From Lactarius indigo (lineage: Eukaryota > Basidiomycota > Agaricomycetes > Russulales > Russulaceae): a stretch of DNA of 64,000 nucleotides. The notes beneath the pieces are model-generated. The model saw only the letters and a program-made list of their open reading frames with translations, had not been told where the DNA came from and did no database searches. Of this stretch, positions 1 through 8,100 are shown piece by piece (the stretch's first letter is position 1; each line of letters starts with the position of its first letter). The stretch spans positions 62,001-126,000 of the forward strand of contig JAFKAC010000079.1 of the NCBI GenBank assembly GCA_025766275.1, given 5' to 3'. The position numbers and the translations under genes were made by a program.

Positions 1-1685
1 CTCAGCGTCGCAGAGTAGTATCCTATTGGGTGCTTGCGCCCGTCATTTTTCTTTTGTAAGAGAACTGCGCCTACCGCGAACCCGGAGGCATCAACTTCTA
101 GTTCGAATTGATCGTGTAGATCGGGGTGTGCCAGCACTGGTTCTTCCGTAACAAGGCGTTTGAGTGTTTTGAATGCCTGGTCTTCCTCTTCCGTCCACCG
201 CCATTCAGTGTCTTTTCTCGTGAGTCGGTTTAGTGGTCGGGCGTGAGTGGCAAAGCCTCGGATGAATAAGCGGTAAAAGTTGCAGAATCCTAAAAAGGAG
301 CGTACGTCCCTAACCTTTGTCGGCGTTGGCCAGTCTTTGATGCCCTGAACTTTTACCGGGTCCATGCGTGTTACCCCCTTTTCAAGGATTACCCCCAGGT
401 AATCCATCCGAGGCTGGTGGAAAAGGCATTTTTCGAGCTTGAAGTACAGGTCGTGTTCTTGGGCGACGCGAAGGACGTCCGTGACAGCTGCAATGTGGTC
501 CGCGGAGCCGTGGCCGACCCGCGTGGCGATGCCGATGTCGTCCATATATACTCGGATAATGGTACCGCGGCGTTCGTGTTTTGCGATGGTGTCCCGATAG
601 ATATGGTTCATCATTGTCTGAAAGGTCGCGGGCGAGTTTGTGAGGCCAAAAAACATGACCGTGGGTTCAAAGAGGCCAAATTTAGTCTTAAATGCGGCCT
701 TCTCTTGATCCCCGTCGCGGATGCGGACGTTGTTGTACCCCCAGCGGATATCGAGTTTGGTGTAGATGTGCGCGTTACTGAGGTCATAAATGAGGTCCTG
801 GATGAGGGGTAGGGGGTATTGATTGCGTATGGTGTGGGAGTTGATCACACGATAGTCCTGTACTGGACGCAGTTTTCCGTCCTTCTTTTTAATGAAAAAG
901 AAAGATGATGCGTACGGGGAGATAGAGGGTCGTAGATACCCCTGTTTGAGTTTTTCGTCTAAGAACTCCTTGAGTTTTCCTTCCTCTTCCTGCGTCAATG
1001 GGTATATTTTGCAGTCTATTGCCGCCGGGGCATTTGGTTTGAACTCAATGGCGTGGTCCCACGGCCGGGCGGGAGGAAAACGTTGGGAAGCCTCTTCACT
1101 GAAGAGCTTCTCGAATACTTGGTACACCGCTGGCAGCTCTACAGGCGGGTCGTCCTTCCTCGCCTGAATTGCTAATTCAGTAGACGTGGTGGCGCGCAGC
1201 TGTATTTCTTCTTCTTCTAATTCCAGAACCACTTCTTCTTTTTGTTCGTTAGTGAGGGCTGCGGCAATGACGGTATGGGAGTGATGACTGTCCTGCGTGC
1301 TAATCACTATTGGCATGACTTCCTCGTGTATCACTGCGTCGCGCCAATTGATAGTTGGTTCGTAGGTTGCCAACCATGGGTATCCCAGCACGACTTCTTC
1401 GTTTCCGAGGTCAGTTATGAGGAATCTCATTGTCCTGTGGTAACCTTTGGCGTATATATCGAGATCGGTGAAGTGCGTGATAGACCCAGCTTTGTTTTCC
1501 GTTTGGTCAATGTTCCAGATTTTCCGGGGATGGGTCAGCGTTTGTGTGCCAATTCCCATTTTTGTTACGAAGTTCGGGTGTATGAAATTATCGGTGGCCC
1601 CCGAGTCCACCAAAGCTCTTATGTCGGCCATTCGGTAATTCGTGCGTATCGAGACTGGAATTCGAAGAGAACGAAAGCGCGTCAT
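1..1685 (-). CDS. pol: Ty3/gypsy chromovirus Pol, partial (protease, RT, start of RNase H)
   Basis: Read on the minus strand, one frame is open from ATG 1685 to the window edge with no stop. It also stays open upstream into the end of gag. In order it shows a retropepsin-type motif (ALVDSGATDNF) near residue 20, a reverse transcriptase with FFIKKKDGKLRPVQDYR, the YMDD catalytic box at 537-548 and the thumb/tether motif GFCNFYRLFI, then the start of the gypsy RNase H (VDASGFAVGAVLLQ). RNase H remainder, integrase, chromodomain and 3' LTR lie beyond the left edge. Pol is in the -1 frame relative to gag, so it is probably made as a Gag-Pol fusion. No frame-disrupting mutation is visible, which suggests a young copy. 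Confidence 0.93.
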   Translation of the reverse strand, partial: MTRFRSLRIPVSIRTNYRMADIRALVDSGATDNFIHPNFVTKMGIGTQTLTHPRKIWNIDQTENKAGSITHFTDLDIYAKGYHRTMRFLITDLGNEEVVLGYPWLATYEPTINWRDAVIHEEVMPIVISTQDSHHSHTVIAAALTNEQKEEVVLELEEEEIQLRATTSTELAIQARKDDPPVELPAVYQVFEKLFSEEASQRFPPARPWDHAIEFKPNAPAAIDCKIYPLTQEEEGKLKEFLDEKLKQGYLRPSISPYASSFFFIKKKDGKLRPVQDYRVINSHTIRNQYPLPLIQDLIYDLSNAHIYTKLDIRWGYNNVRIRDGDQEKAAFKTKFGLFEPTVMFFGLTNSPATFQTMMNHIYRDTIAKHERRGTIIRVYMDDIGIATRVGHGSADHIAAVTDVLRVAQEHDLYFKLEKCLFHQPRMDYLGVILEKGVTRMDPVKVQGIKDWPTPTKVRDVRSFLGFCNFYRLFIRGFATHARPLNRLTRKDTEWRWTEEEDQAFKTLKRLVTEEPVLAHPDLHDQFELEVDASGFAVGAVLLQKKNDGRKHPIGYYSATL

Positions 1686-1729
1686 GATTACAGAATTACA
1701 GTTTAATGCCCTCACCCAGGCCGATGGGT

Positions 1730-3709
1730 TCAGGCGCTTCGAAAACCCTCTTTTCCCCACAAGTCCTGTAGTATCAGGTCTTTTACTTCGTCGGGTGCAT
1801 TTGCTACCCCGGTGAGCCATTCTTTGGCCCGTTCTTCTGCGGTTTTGCTGGTCGAAGCGGCTTGTATTTGTGCCGGCGAGGTTTCTTGCGCGTAGTAGTC
1901 GGTTTCGGTTGCGCGAACAGAGGATTCCGCGTTCGGCGATTGCCATTGTCGCGGCCGTCTGGGATGGGGGCAGTTGCGTGAGAGGTGGCCAGGGGCATTA
2001 CAATTGTAACACAGTACTGCCCTTAGGTCTCGTCGCGACCCTCCTCTTCCTCGCCCCCTTGCCCCGGGTCCTCCCCTTGGTGGAAAGGGAGGTGAGTTCG
2101 TGTAAGGAGGCTTGCCATAGTCGATTTCTTCTGATCCGGCTAGCCTTGCTTTTGTTCGGTCGGCGGAGGTGTCCATTGCCCATGGGTTGGCGAGATTTTG
2201 GGGAACGGTCCATCCAGCATTGCCCGTCTTCTTCGGCTTGGTGTCCTTATACTCGTCCACTCGGGCTCGGATGTGGATGTAGTTACGTTGTCTACGAAGC
2301 GTTGCCCGCTTCCATTTGTCGAACGTCTCTGGTTCATCTAGATCATACGTTTTCTCGTACAGCTTCTTGGGTAACCCTTTTGTGAATAGGTCGATGGTTT
2401 GAGGGTCGTTGAGACGGTACCCTGCCTTCCTAGCAGCTTCTTCAAACTCATTGACGTATTTGTCGATATCTCCATCGACCATTTTGAGTCCCTTCCTTAG
2501 AAGCGCTTGAGCTTGTTCACGTTCAAGGGTGTTAACGAACCTTTGGTTAAAACCCTCCGCTACCGCGTTCCATAGATCCCTAGTATGTTGGTCTATTCCG
2601 CGTTGTATTTGCCGATTGAGCCATTTGAGGTACGAAAGTACCCATTCGCTGACCGATACTCCCTTTATGTAAGACAGGAACAGGAGGCATCGTCGGTAGT
2701 CGTTGCGCATAACGGGGGTGTCGAGGTTCATTCCCCAATATACGTGCCATTGCGTGAGGAACGAGTCCACTTTAGTGCGATCTCCGTCAAAGATAGTGGG
2801 AGGTTCACCGGTTAGCTTTTCATGACCATGCCCTCCTGTACCGCCTCCCCCGCCACCTCCTCCTCCTGGTGGCCCTCCTTCTGGCGGGTTGTTTGGGAGG
2901 TCCGGCGGATTTCCTCCTCCCCCCGGTCGTCGGGGAAAGTCTCCTCCGGGTGGTCCTCCCCACCCTGGCGGGGGGTCTAGGGATAATCCTTGTCTTCTTC
3001 CATCCCCCGACGGGGGATCTCCTTGGTCGGGTCCGATAGCCCAGAATATCGCTGCGTCGTCTGCTGTCATACGATGCCCTGTTTCAGGGTTGATGGGCAT
3101 GAGGTTTTGCTGTGACTCTTGTCTGATTGCTGCGGCCGTTTCTCGGGCCATTTGTTCTCTAGCAGTCATGATCTCTTCTGTCGTCATGGTGGTAGTTGCC
3201 ATTTCTGCTGCTGGTGATCGTACGTGAATGATGTCTGGCTGGTCTGAGATGCGTAGAGACTCAGCTCGTTGAATGGTGTACTGTTCAATGGGCCCGATGC
3301 TTGCGGGTCGATTTTCTTCGCTTTGTTCGTCTTCTTCAGTTTCTTCGCTGACGGCTTCCCCTGTGGAGTGTTCTCGTAGTTGACCGTCGATAGGTCCCCA
3401 ATCAGCTCGTGAATTGAGCTCGCGTGCGTCTATGTCGCACTGGTACTGTCTTCCTGCTGGTCTAACGGCGTCCCAGCGGTGATCTATGGGGTTCCACGTA
3501 ATCTCTACCCAACACAGATGGTCGAAGTTGAACTCAACGGGTCTAAACCTCGTAGGTCCGTTGAATTCGACAAAGTATCCGGTCTCGTCTCCTCGGTCTC
3601 TCCACCTGGCCGCTCCTAGAAATCGGGTTGGTACGTTGCGGTCTCCTCTTCGTTCTAGATGATAGGGACGGAAGTTCGTCCACTGGTCTCTGGTATTGAC
3701 GGTCGCCAC
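1730..3709 (-). CDS. gag: Ty3/gypsy Gag polyprotein
   Basis: An open frame of about 659 codons lies directly downstream of an LTR. It has an acidic N-terminal third, a Gly/Pro-rich linker, a retrotransposon gag (capsid-like) domain around residues 310-500 and a CCHC zinc knuckle (CYNCNAPGHLSRNC) near residue 590. It ends 45 bases upstream of the pol ATG. The frame begins only 21 bases inside the LTR boundary and the first codon here (3707-3709) is GTG. The first in-frame AUG is at about residue 169, so the true start is uncertain; the frame also remains open towards the LTR. Family assignment is secure, start codon is not. Confidence 0.9.
   Translation of the reverse strand: MATVNTRDQWTNFRPYHLERRGDRNVPTRFLGAARWRDRGDETGYFVEFNGPTRFRPVEFNFDHLCWVEITWNPIDHRWDAVRPAGRQYQCDIDARELNSRADWGPIDGQLREHSTGEAVSEETEEDEQSEENRPASIGPIEQYTIQRAESLRISDQPDIIHVRSPAAEMATTTMTTEEIMTAREQMARETAAAIRQESQQNLMPINPETGHRMTADDAAIFWAIGPDQGDPPSGDGRRQGLSLDPPPGWGGPPGGDFPRRPGGGGNPPDLPNNPPEGGPPGGGGGGGGGTGGHGHEKLTGEPPTIFDGDRTKVDSFLTQWHVYWGMNLDTPVMRNDYRRCLLFLSYIKGVSVSEWVLSYLKWLNRQIQRGIDQHTRDLWNAVAEGFNQRFVNTLEREQAQALLRKGLKMVDGDIDKYVNEFEEAARKAGYRLNDPQTIDLFTKGLPKKLYEKTYDLDEPETFDKWKRATLRRQRNYIHIRARVDEYKDTKPKKTGNAGWTVPQNLANPWAMDTSADRTKARLAGSEEIDYGKPPYTNSPPFPPRGGPGARGRGRGGSRRDLRAVLCYNCNAPGHLSRNCPHPRRPRQWQSPNAESSVRATETDYYAQETSPAQIQAASTSKTAEERAKEWLTGVANAPDEVKDLILQDLWGKEGFRSA
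1742..1748 (-). promoter_or_regulatory. Candidate -1 ribosomal frameshift heptamer at gag-pol junction
   Basis: On the minus strand the bases read G GGT TTT in the gag frame, matching the X XXY YYZ slippery pattern. The gag stop TGA (1730-1732) follows nine bases later. Slipping back by one joins the frame that runs without a stop into protease and RT. A downstream pseudoknot or stem was not established. Confidence 0.55.
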
Positions 3710-3730
3710 AATGAAGGATCTTGGTCTTAA

Positions 3731-4180
3731 TGTAACGCCGTCACGACGTTAGCTCGACCTGAGCTCGAATAAAAGCGACCTTGACGACTCAGCTAATCAC
3801 GCTAAAAGCGTATGGCACGAAGGCAATTTAGAGATGTTCGAAGACACTCGTGATATGACGGCACTCTAACGCTGATAGAGGCGAACAAGGGAAGAAGCAA
3901 GAAGTGACGATTGAAGAAGACCAAGATGGCGTGTCTTGGTCTTCCGCAGCTACCTTAAATACAAGAAAAGCAGGCTTTCAAGCGCTGCTATGAGTCATCG
4001 TAATGTAGCGTCCAACGTATCGTGTAAGTACCGCAATCCTAATACTACTACTACCTGTACTAGGATCGAGTCATCCTTCAACGCCTAACTCCGTATCGTA
4101 AACCCCGAGTCCGTGACTAATATACCTTACAGCCGTAGCCACAACCGGTACAGTAAGGGTCCGAGAAGAGAACCGTAACA
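3731..4180 (-). mobile_element. 5' LTR of the minus-strand gypsy element
   Basis: About 450 bp bounded by TGTTACGG (minus strand, from 4180) and ending TTACA at 3731, i.e. TG...CA ends. It aligns along its whole length with the LTR at 7236-7688, which lies on the opposite strand. It carries a TATA-like TATTTAA and a perfect 11-bp-arm hairpin at 3916-3944. The upstream edge abuts a minisatellite, so the element appears to have inserted at its margin. Confidence 0.9.
3916..3944 (-). repeat. Conserved 11-bp-arm hairpin in LTR 1
   Basis: The arms GAAGACCAAGA and TCTTGGTCTTC are perfectly complementary around a 7-base loop. The same hairpin occurs in the other two LTRs (7471-7499, 7804-7832). It sits just downstream of the TATA-like sequence. 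Confidence 0.8.
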
Positions 4181-4680
4181 CCTTTTCTCAGTGTCGCTCT
4201 GAAAATTTGGCTGTAAGAGGGGGGTGGTGTACATGTGAGGAGTCCTGGACTCCTTTTCTCAGTGTTGCTCTGGAAATTGGGGATGTAGAGGGTGGTGTAC
4301 ATGTGAGGAGTCCTGGACTCCTTTTCTCGGTGTCACTCTGGAAATTGGGGATGTAGAGGGTGGTGTACATGTGAGGAGTCCGGGACTCCTTTTCTCAGTG
4401 TTGCTCTGAAAATTTGGCTGTAAGAGGGGGGTGGTGTACATGTGAGGAGTCCTGGACTCCTTTTCTCAGTGTTGCTCTGGAAATTTGGCTGTAAGAGGGT
4501 GGTGTATGTGTGAGGAGTCCGGGACTCCTTTTCTCGGTGTCGCTCTGGAAATTTGGCTGTAAGAGGGTGGTGTACGTGTGAGGAGTCCGGGACTCCTTTT
4601 CTTGGTGTCACTCTAGAAATTTGGCTGTAAGAGGGTGGTGTACATGTGAGGAGTCCGGGACTCCTTTTCTCAGTATCACT
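4181..4680. repeat. Minisatellite, about seven units of 68-71 bp
   Basis: Seven successive copies of a unit each contain the palindromic core GGAGTCC-(T/G)G-GACTCC, at about 4236, 4306, 4376, 4447, 4515, 4583 and 4652. Units differ by a few substitutions and small indels. The short minus-strand open frames here are by-products of the unit length and are not genes. The array begins immediately at the LTR boundary. Confidence 0.92.
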
Positions 4681-4864
4681 CTTGAGTTTGGGTCAAGTTA
4701 ATTGAGTCTTTGGACATGTGTGCACCTAATACATTTTGGCATGCATATGGAGTATTTGATGTACACATGTACAGAAACCTATAAGAATTGCATGAGCTCT
4801 AGGTGACTGCCTTAAGTCCACCTGAGGCCCATACCTAGGCAAAGCCTAAACCCTGCCTACAATG

Positions 4865-4968
4865 AACACCACACCACCCCTACGTCCACCCCTAGGGGTA
4901 CTGCAAAGTGGCTCATAACACCACACCACCCCTACGTCCACCCCTAGGGGTACTGCAAAGTGGCTCAT
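4865..4968. repeat. 52-bp perfect direct duplication
   Basis: Units 4865-4916 and 4917-4968 are identical, each beginning AACACCACACCACCCC and ending GGCTCAT. Each contains the palindrome CCCCTAGGGG. Confidence 0.95.
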
Positions 4969-5499
4969 AACCTTTCTTTAAACAGATGCGGTTCTGGGTA
5001 GTCACGTGACTAGGCACTTATTCGGCCCTGAAACTATTACGTGTCCGGCGCTAGTCCGGACCGGAACGGAGTAAGCGGACTTCCCCGACGGTGTGCCTGG
5101 TTACCGGCTATCTAGACCCATTTGGACCACTGCCCCAAGGGGTAAGATCAAGATCGGTGTGCCTGTGCCGGCACTAGGAGAGGCTATGGGGAATCCCAGG
5201 GACAGGTTCAGGGGACAGGTGCTCCGCGCCTGTCGGCATGTGCATAACGATTTAATCTCGATGGGAGATCTTACCCCTTTGTAGTCACCGCCTTGTCCCC
5301 CGTTTCTCACCGGAAGGTAGGCAAACATAATTCTGTTTCCTATGTCCAACAGCTTAGCATGGCTGGTATGTACAGAATGTTTGAACAGCGCTTGTCGACC
5401 CCTTCGGGGTCAACTGTAGTTAGGTGTTGTTTTCCAGTTGACCCCCACTTCTAACCTCTCACAGACCAAGGGCCAGCGAGAGGAAGGTATTAGTAATCA
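4969..5499. other. No gene recognised; short hairpins
   Basis: I see no convincing reading frame. A strong hairpin, GACCCC-TTC-GGGGTC, lies at 5397-5411, followed by a partly complementary second copy of the arm near 5440-5450. This segment forms the upstream flank of the hammerhead-like array. Confidence 0.4.
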
Positions 5500-5571
5500 A
5501 AAGAAGGCCCTGATGAGCTTATAAGCGAAAGGGTTAGCACTGGGTAGCCCCCACTGCTCTTGGCCCTCTTT
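5500..5571 (+). ncRNA. Hammerhead-ribozyme-like motif, unit 1
   Basis: Plus strand, open at stem I. Stem I pairs 5500-5504 with 5567-5571 and 5506-5509 with 5562-5565, with one A-C mismatch. The core CTGATGA is at 5510-5516. Stem II is 5517-5526 (three pairs, UAUA loop, with the conserved G-C closing pair). GAAA is at 5527-5530. A stem III hairpin pairs 5536-5539 with 5555-5558 and 5541-5544 with 5550-5553. Predicted cleavage follows CTT at 5559-5561, which fits the NUH rule. All core bases expected of a hammerhead are present. One oddity is an unpaired GGUU after the first stem III pair. A competing fold is a long simple hairpin pairing the core with 5568-5585. Activity is inferred. Confidence 0.55.
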
Positions 5572-5882
5572 CGCCAATTCATCAGTTCCAGCACCTCGCT
5601 ATCGCTCGGTGCTTTGTTACTCCCTCCCTAAACCCTAAAGGAAGCCCTGATGAGCATAAAAGCGAAAGGGTCGGGACTGGATAGCCTCCACTCCCCTTGG
5701 CTCCTTTCGCCCCTCTCATCAGTTCTCAACAAAACCGAGCGAAGCGAGGTTTTGTTTCGAATTTGACCACCCTAAACCCTAAGGTTAGCACTGGGTAGCC
5801 CCCACTGCTCTTGGCCCTCTTTCGCCAACTCATCAGTTCCAGCACCTCGCTATCGCTCGGTGCTTTGTTACTCCCTCCCTAA
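5532..5882 (+). repeat. Tandem array carrying the hammerhead-like units; 100-bp terminal duplication
   Basis: Units are separated by CCCTAAACCCTAA-like spacers. Bases 5532-5631 and 5783-5882 are almost identical (one difference seen, near 5578/5829). The second copy lacks the upstream CTGATGA half, so the third ribozyme unit is broken. Each unit also contains a small palindrome (AGCACC...GGTGCT or AAAACC...GGTTTT). The array ends exactly where gypsy chromodomain sequence begins. Confidence 0.8.
5637..5707 (+). ncRNA. Hammerhead-ribozyme-like motif, unit 2
   Basis: It has the same architecture as unit 1, 137 bases downstream. CTGATGA is at 5647-5653 and GAAA at 5664-5667 (G5664). Stem I pairs 5637-5641 with 5703-5707 and 5643-5646 with 5699-5702. 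Stem III pairs 5673-5676 with 5692-5695 and 5678-5681 with 5687-5690. The cleavage triplet is CTT 5696-5698. Several pairs differ from unit 1 on both sides while still pairing (AAAGA/TCTTT to AAAGG/CCTTT, GGCC/GGCC to AGCC/GGCT, AGCA/TGCT to GGGA/TCCC). Stem II has only two pairs here. Covariation between only two copies is modest evidence but is consistent. Confidence 0.55.
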
Positions 5883-7205
5883 GGCTACCCCAACTCGGAG
5901 AATCAGTGGGTCGATAAGGACGACGTGTTTTCCCCGGAAGCAATAGAGAAGTACCAAGCAGGCCGCACAACCGTGCGGTATCTTAAAAGCCAGCCCGAGA
6001 GCACCCAAGGAGAGTATCACTCCCACATCCAATCCTCCCATACTTCTATGCCCTCCTCTCCTCTCAGACATGTCACCACGGCGATCCTCCTCGACCAAGT
6101 CGCACAAGATGCTGCCAACCTCCTCAAAGACGACCAAGAAACCGTGGTTCAACCGGTCCAGCTCACCCCGTACACACCTGCGGACGTGCGAACTGGGCAT
6201 ATCACCGCTCAAGAGTGGGCTAGTGTCCTACAGAGGTTCCCCGACCCAACTCGCCAGCCTGACAACAAGCAGCAGCATGCCGTCCCTCACATCTTCCAAG
6301 ACGACAACGGCAATTGAGAACCCATCACCATCATCCCCCCAGGTGACGATCTCATCGGCACAAGGGGAATTCTCCCAGCTGACCGTCCCCTCGAAGATCC
6401 AACAGGAGTTAGAAGCAGCGGAGGATTGGTGGAGAGTGGCGAAGGAGTGGGCCGACGAACAACTGCGCTTAGCGCAGAGGAGATTGAGCGAGTTGCGGCA
6501 GCGCAGGCAGTGCTCTCTAACGACGAAGCTCACGCTGACGACGAAGATTACTACCTGGTCAGACACCCCCTCCTTCGAACGCACAGCCACCCTACTAATC
6601 CCCAAATCACCCCATGGCTCATCCACACCGACAGAACCGCCATGTCTCGAGGATGTGTGTGATTGCCCGGCGTTGCACTTCACACCCCCATCACGCACAA
6701 CGACGACCCTGCGCAGGTCCTTGCGCCTGAAGGGTTCCGGGCAAATCGACAGCCCCATTACATTCACTTCCCCATCACCGGACCCGACGGCGTAGAGAGG
6801 AACGCCAGCCATATTCAGATTGTCAGAGGTGCGAATCCCTTTGTGTTAGGGCTCATTCCCGGTTCCCCCCATCTCTACGGCAAACCCCTCTACACCCATC
6901 CGATGCTATCAGCTGCGGGACGCGCCTTCATCGCCCACGAGGATCTAGTCATCCTCGCCTCCGACAAGATCACGGACCGAGCGCTGAACTGCATCGGGGA
7001 TGAGTCCCTGACTGCGGAGGTGACGCGCTACCGGGCGGCTGCGTACGAAGAAGAAAGGCTCGCCACTCGTATCCGGCAGCTTCAGGCCATGCGGTTGGCA
7101 GTGCGGGACGACAAGCAGGACTGTATTTACCGGTTGGAGAGGGCCAACGTGTTTGAGAGGATCAGTGATGAGCAGGCGACCTGGCCAGCACGAGACTTCC
7201 GGTGA
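5882..7205 (+). pseudogene. 3' end of a Ty3/gypsy pol: chromodomain tail and C-terminal extension, 5'-truncated
   Basis: The plus-strand frame starting GYPNSENQWVDKDDVFSPEA is the C-terminal half of an integrase chromodomain. The frame continues to 7205 interrupted by only two TGA codons (6315-6317 and 6660-6662). The long tail after the chromodomain is Pro- and charge-rich, then more ordered (GVERNASHIQIVRGANPFVLG), ending in a helical charged region. It finishes 18 bases before the polypurine tract and LTR, as expected for the 3' end of a gypsy internal region. The 5' part of the element is missing, replaced by the tandem array. What the tail does is unknown to me. Confidence 0.75.
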
Positions 7206-7223
7206 GTCTGGGGTCTCACGCTG

Positions 7224-7232
7224 AAAAGGGGG
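7224..7232 (+). other. Polypurine tract of gypsy element
   Basis: AAAAGGGGG lies three bases before the TGTTACGG start of the 3' LTR, the position where plus-strand DNA synthesis is primed in LTR retrotransposons. Confidence 0.75.
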
Positions 7233-7235
7233 TGA

Positions 7236-7688
7236 TGTTACGGTTACGCGCATTGACCCTTACTATACCGGTTGTGGCTATGGCAGTAAGGTAGATTAGT
7301 CATGGACTCAGGGTTTACGATAGGAGTTAGGTGTTGAACGATGACTCGATCCTAGTACAGGTAGTAGTAGTACTAGGATTGTGCTACTTACGCAATACGT
7401 CGGACGCTACATTACTGTGACTCATAGCAGCGCTTGAAAGCCTGCTCTCCTTGTATTTAAGGTAGCTGCGGAAGACCAAGATACGCCATCTTGGTCTTCT
7501 TCAATTGTCACTTCTTGCCTCGCATCTTCGCTTCGCCTCTACCCTGGTATAGAGTGCCGCAGCCGTACTAGTGTCTTCGAACATCTAGAAGAAGCCTTCG
7601 TGCCATACGCCTAAGGAGGCGTGATTCGCTAAGTCATCAAAGTCACCTTATCGAGCTCAAGTCGAGCTAACGCTGTGACGGCATTACA
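7236..7688 (+). mobile_element. 3' LTR of the plus-strand gypsy fragment
   Basis: About 453 bp from TGTTACGG to ATTACA. It is the same family as the LTR at 3731-4180 but opposite in orientation, differing by scattered substitutions and small indels. TATTTAA is at 7454-7460 and the 11-bp-arm hairpin at 7471-7499. Confidence 0.9.
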
Positions 7689-7689
7689 C

Positions 7690-8100
7690 TGGCACACACT
7701 GCAGCAGAAGATATAGAAGTGCTATCCCTTGGCGGATAGAAGCGGAGATACTCTTAGTCAGAGACTTAGGCAGACCAAAGACGAGTCAAGATGGTGGATT
7801 GAAGAAGACCAAGATGGGGAGTCTTGGTCTTCACAAATGACTACTTATACAGATACGTGCAGGCTTTAAAGCGCCGCTGGAATAATAGGTAACCAATAGC
7901 GTAACTAGCTCGAACCCTAGTACGACTATCCTAGGAATGAGTCATGCATGAGTCACAATCACATGTGAACTACTATGATGACTGATACAATGTAAGAGTC
8001 CATGACTAATATCAATACCAGACTGTAGTCATAACCGGTCACAAGTCGCAAGTAATGAGTTGTTAGTCCATACCATAACAGTAAGGGTCGTAAAGTAAAT
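7690..8100 (-). mobile_element. Third, diverged LTR (solo or remnant)
   Basis: It resembles LTR 1 in the same (minus) orientation: the hairpin at 7804-7832, the GCAGGCTTTAAAGCGCCGCT block and the ATAACCGGT block are shared. It is clearly more diverged and its ends are uncertain; the TG-type end could be near 8080 or 8100. It starts almost directly at the end of the preceding LTR. Confidence 0.65.

Noticed and set aside
892..1706. Plus-strand open frames across the pol region
   Set aside because: They are antisense shadows of the continuous minus-strand pol frame.
4117..4611. Minus-strand protein with repeated HVHHP motifs
   Set aside because: The frames are products of the minisatellite unit and overlap in several frames without a start context.
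5625..5782. Telomere repeat tract
   Set aside because: CCCTAAACCCTAA occurs twice as a two-copy spacer only; there is no extended array.
5568..5860. Hammerhead ribozymes on the minus strand
   Set aside because: The core strings are present because the units are palindromic, but no complementary stem I or properly placed NUH was found.
4181..5882. CRISPR array
   Set aside because: The repeats are adjoining long units without unique spacers of constant length, in a eukaryotic context.
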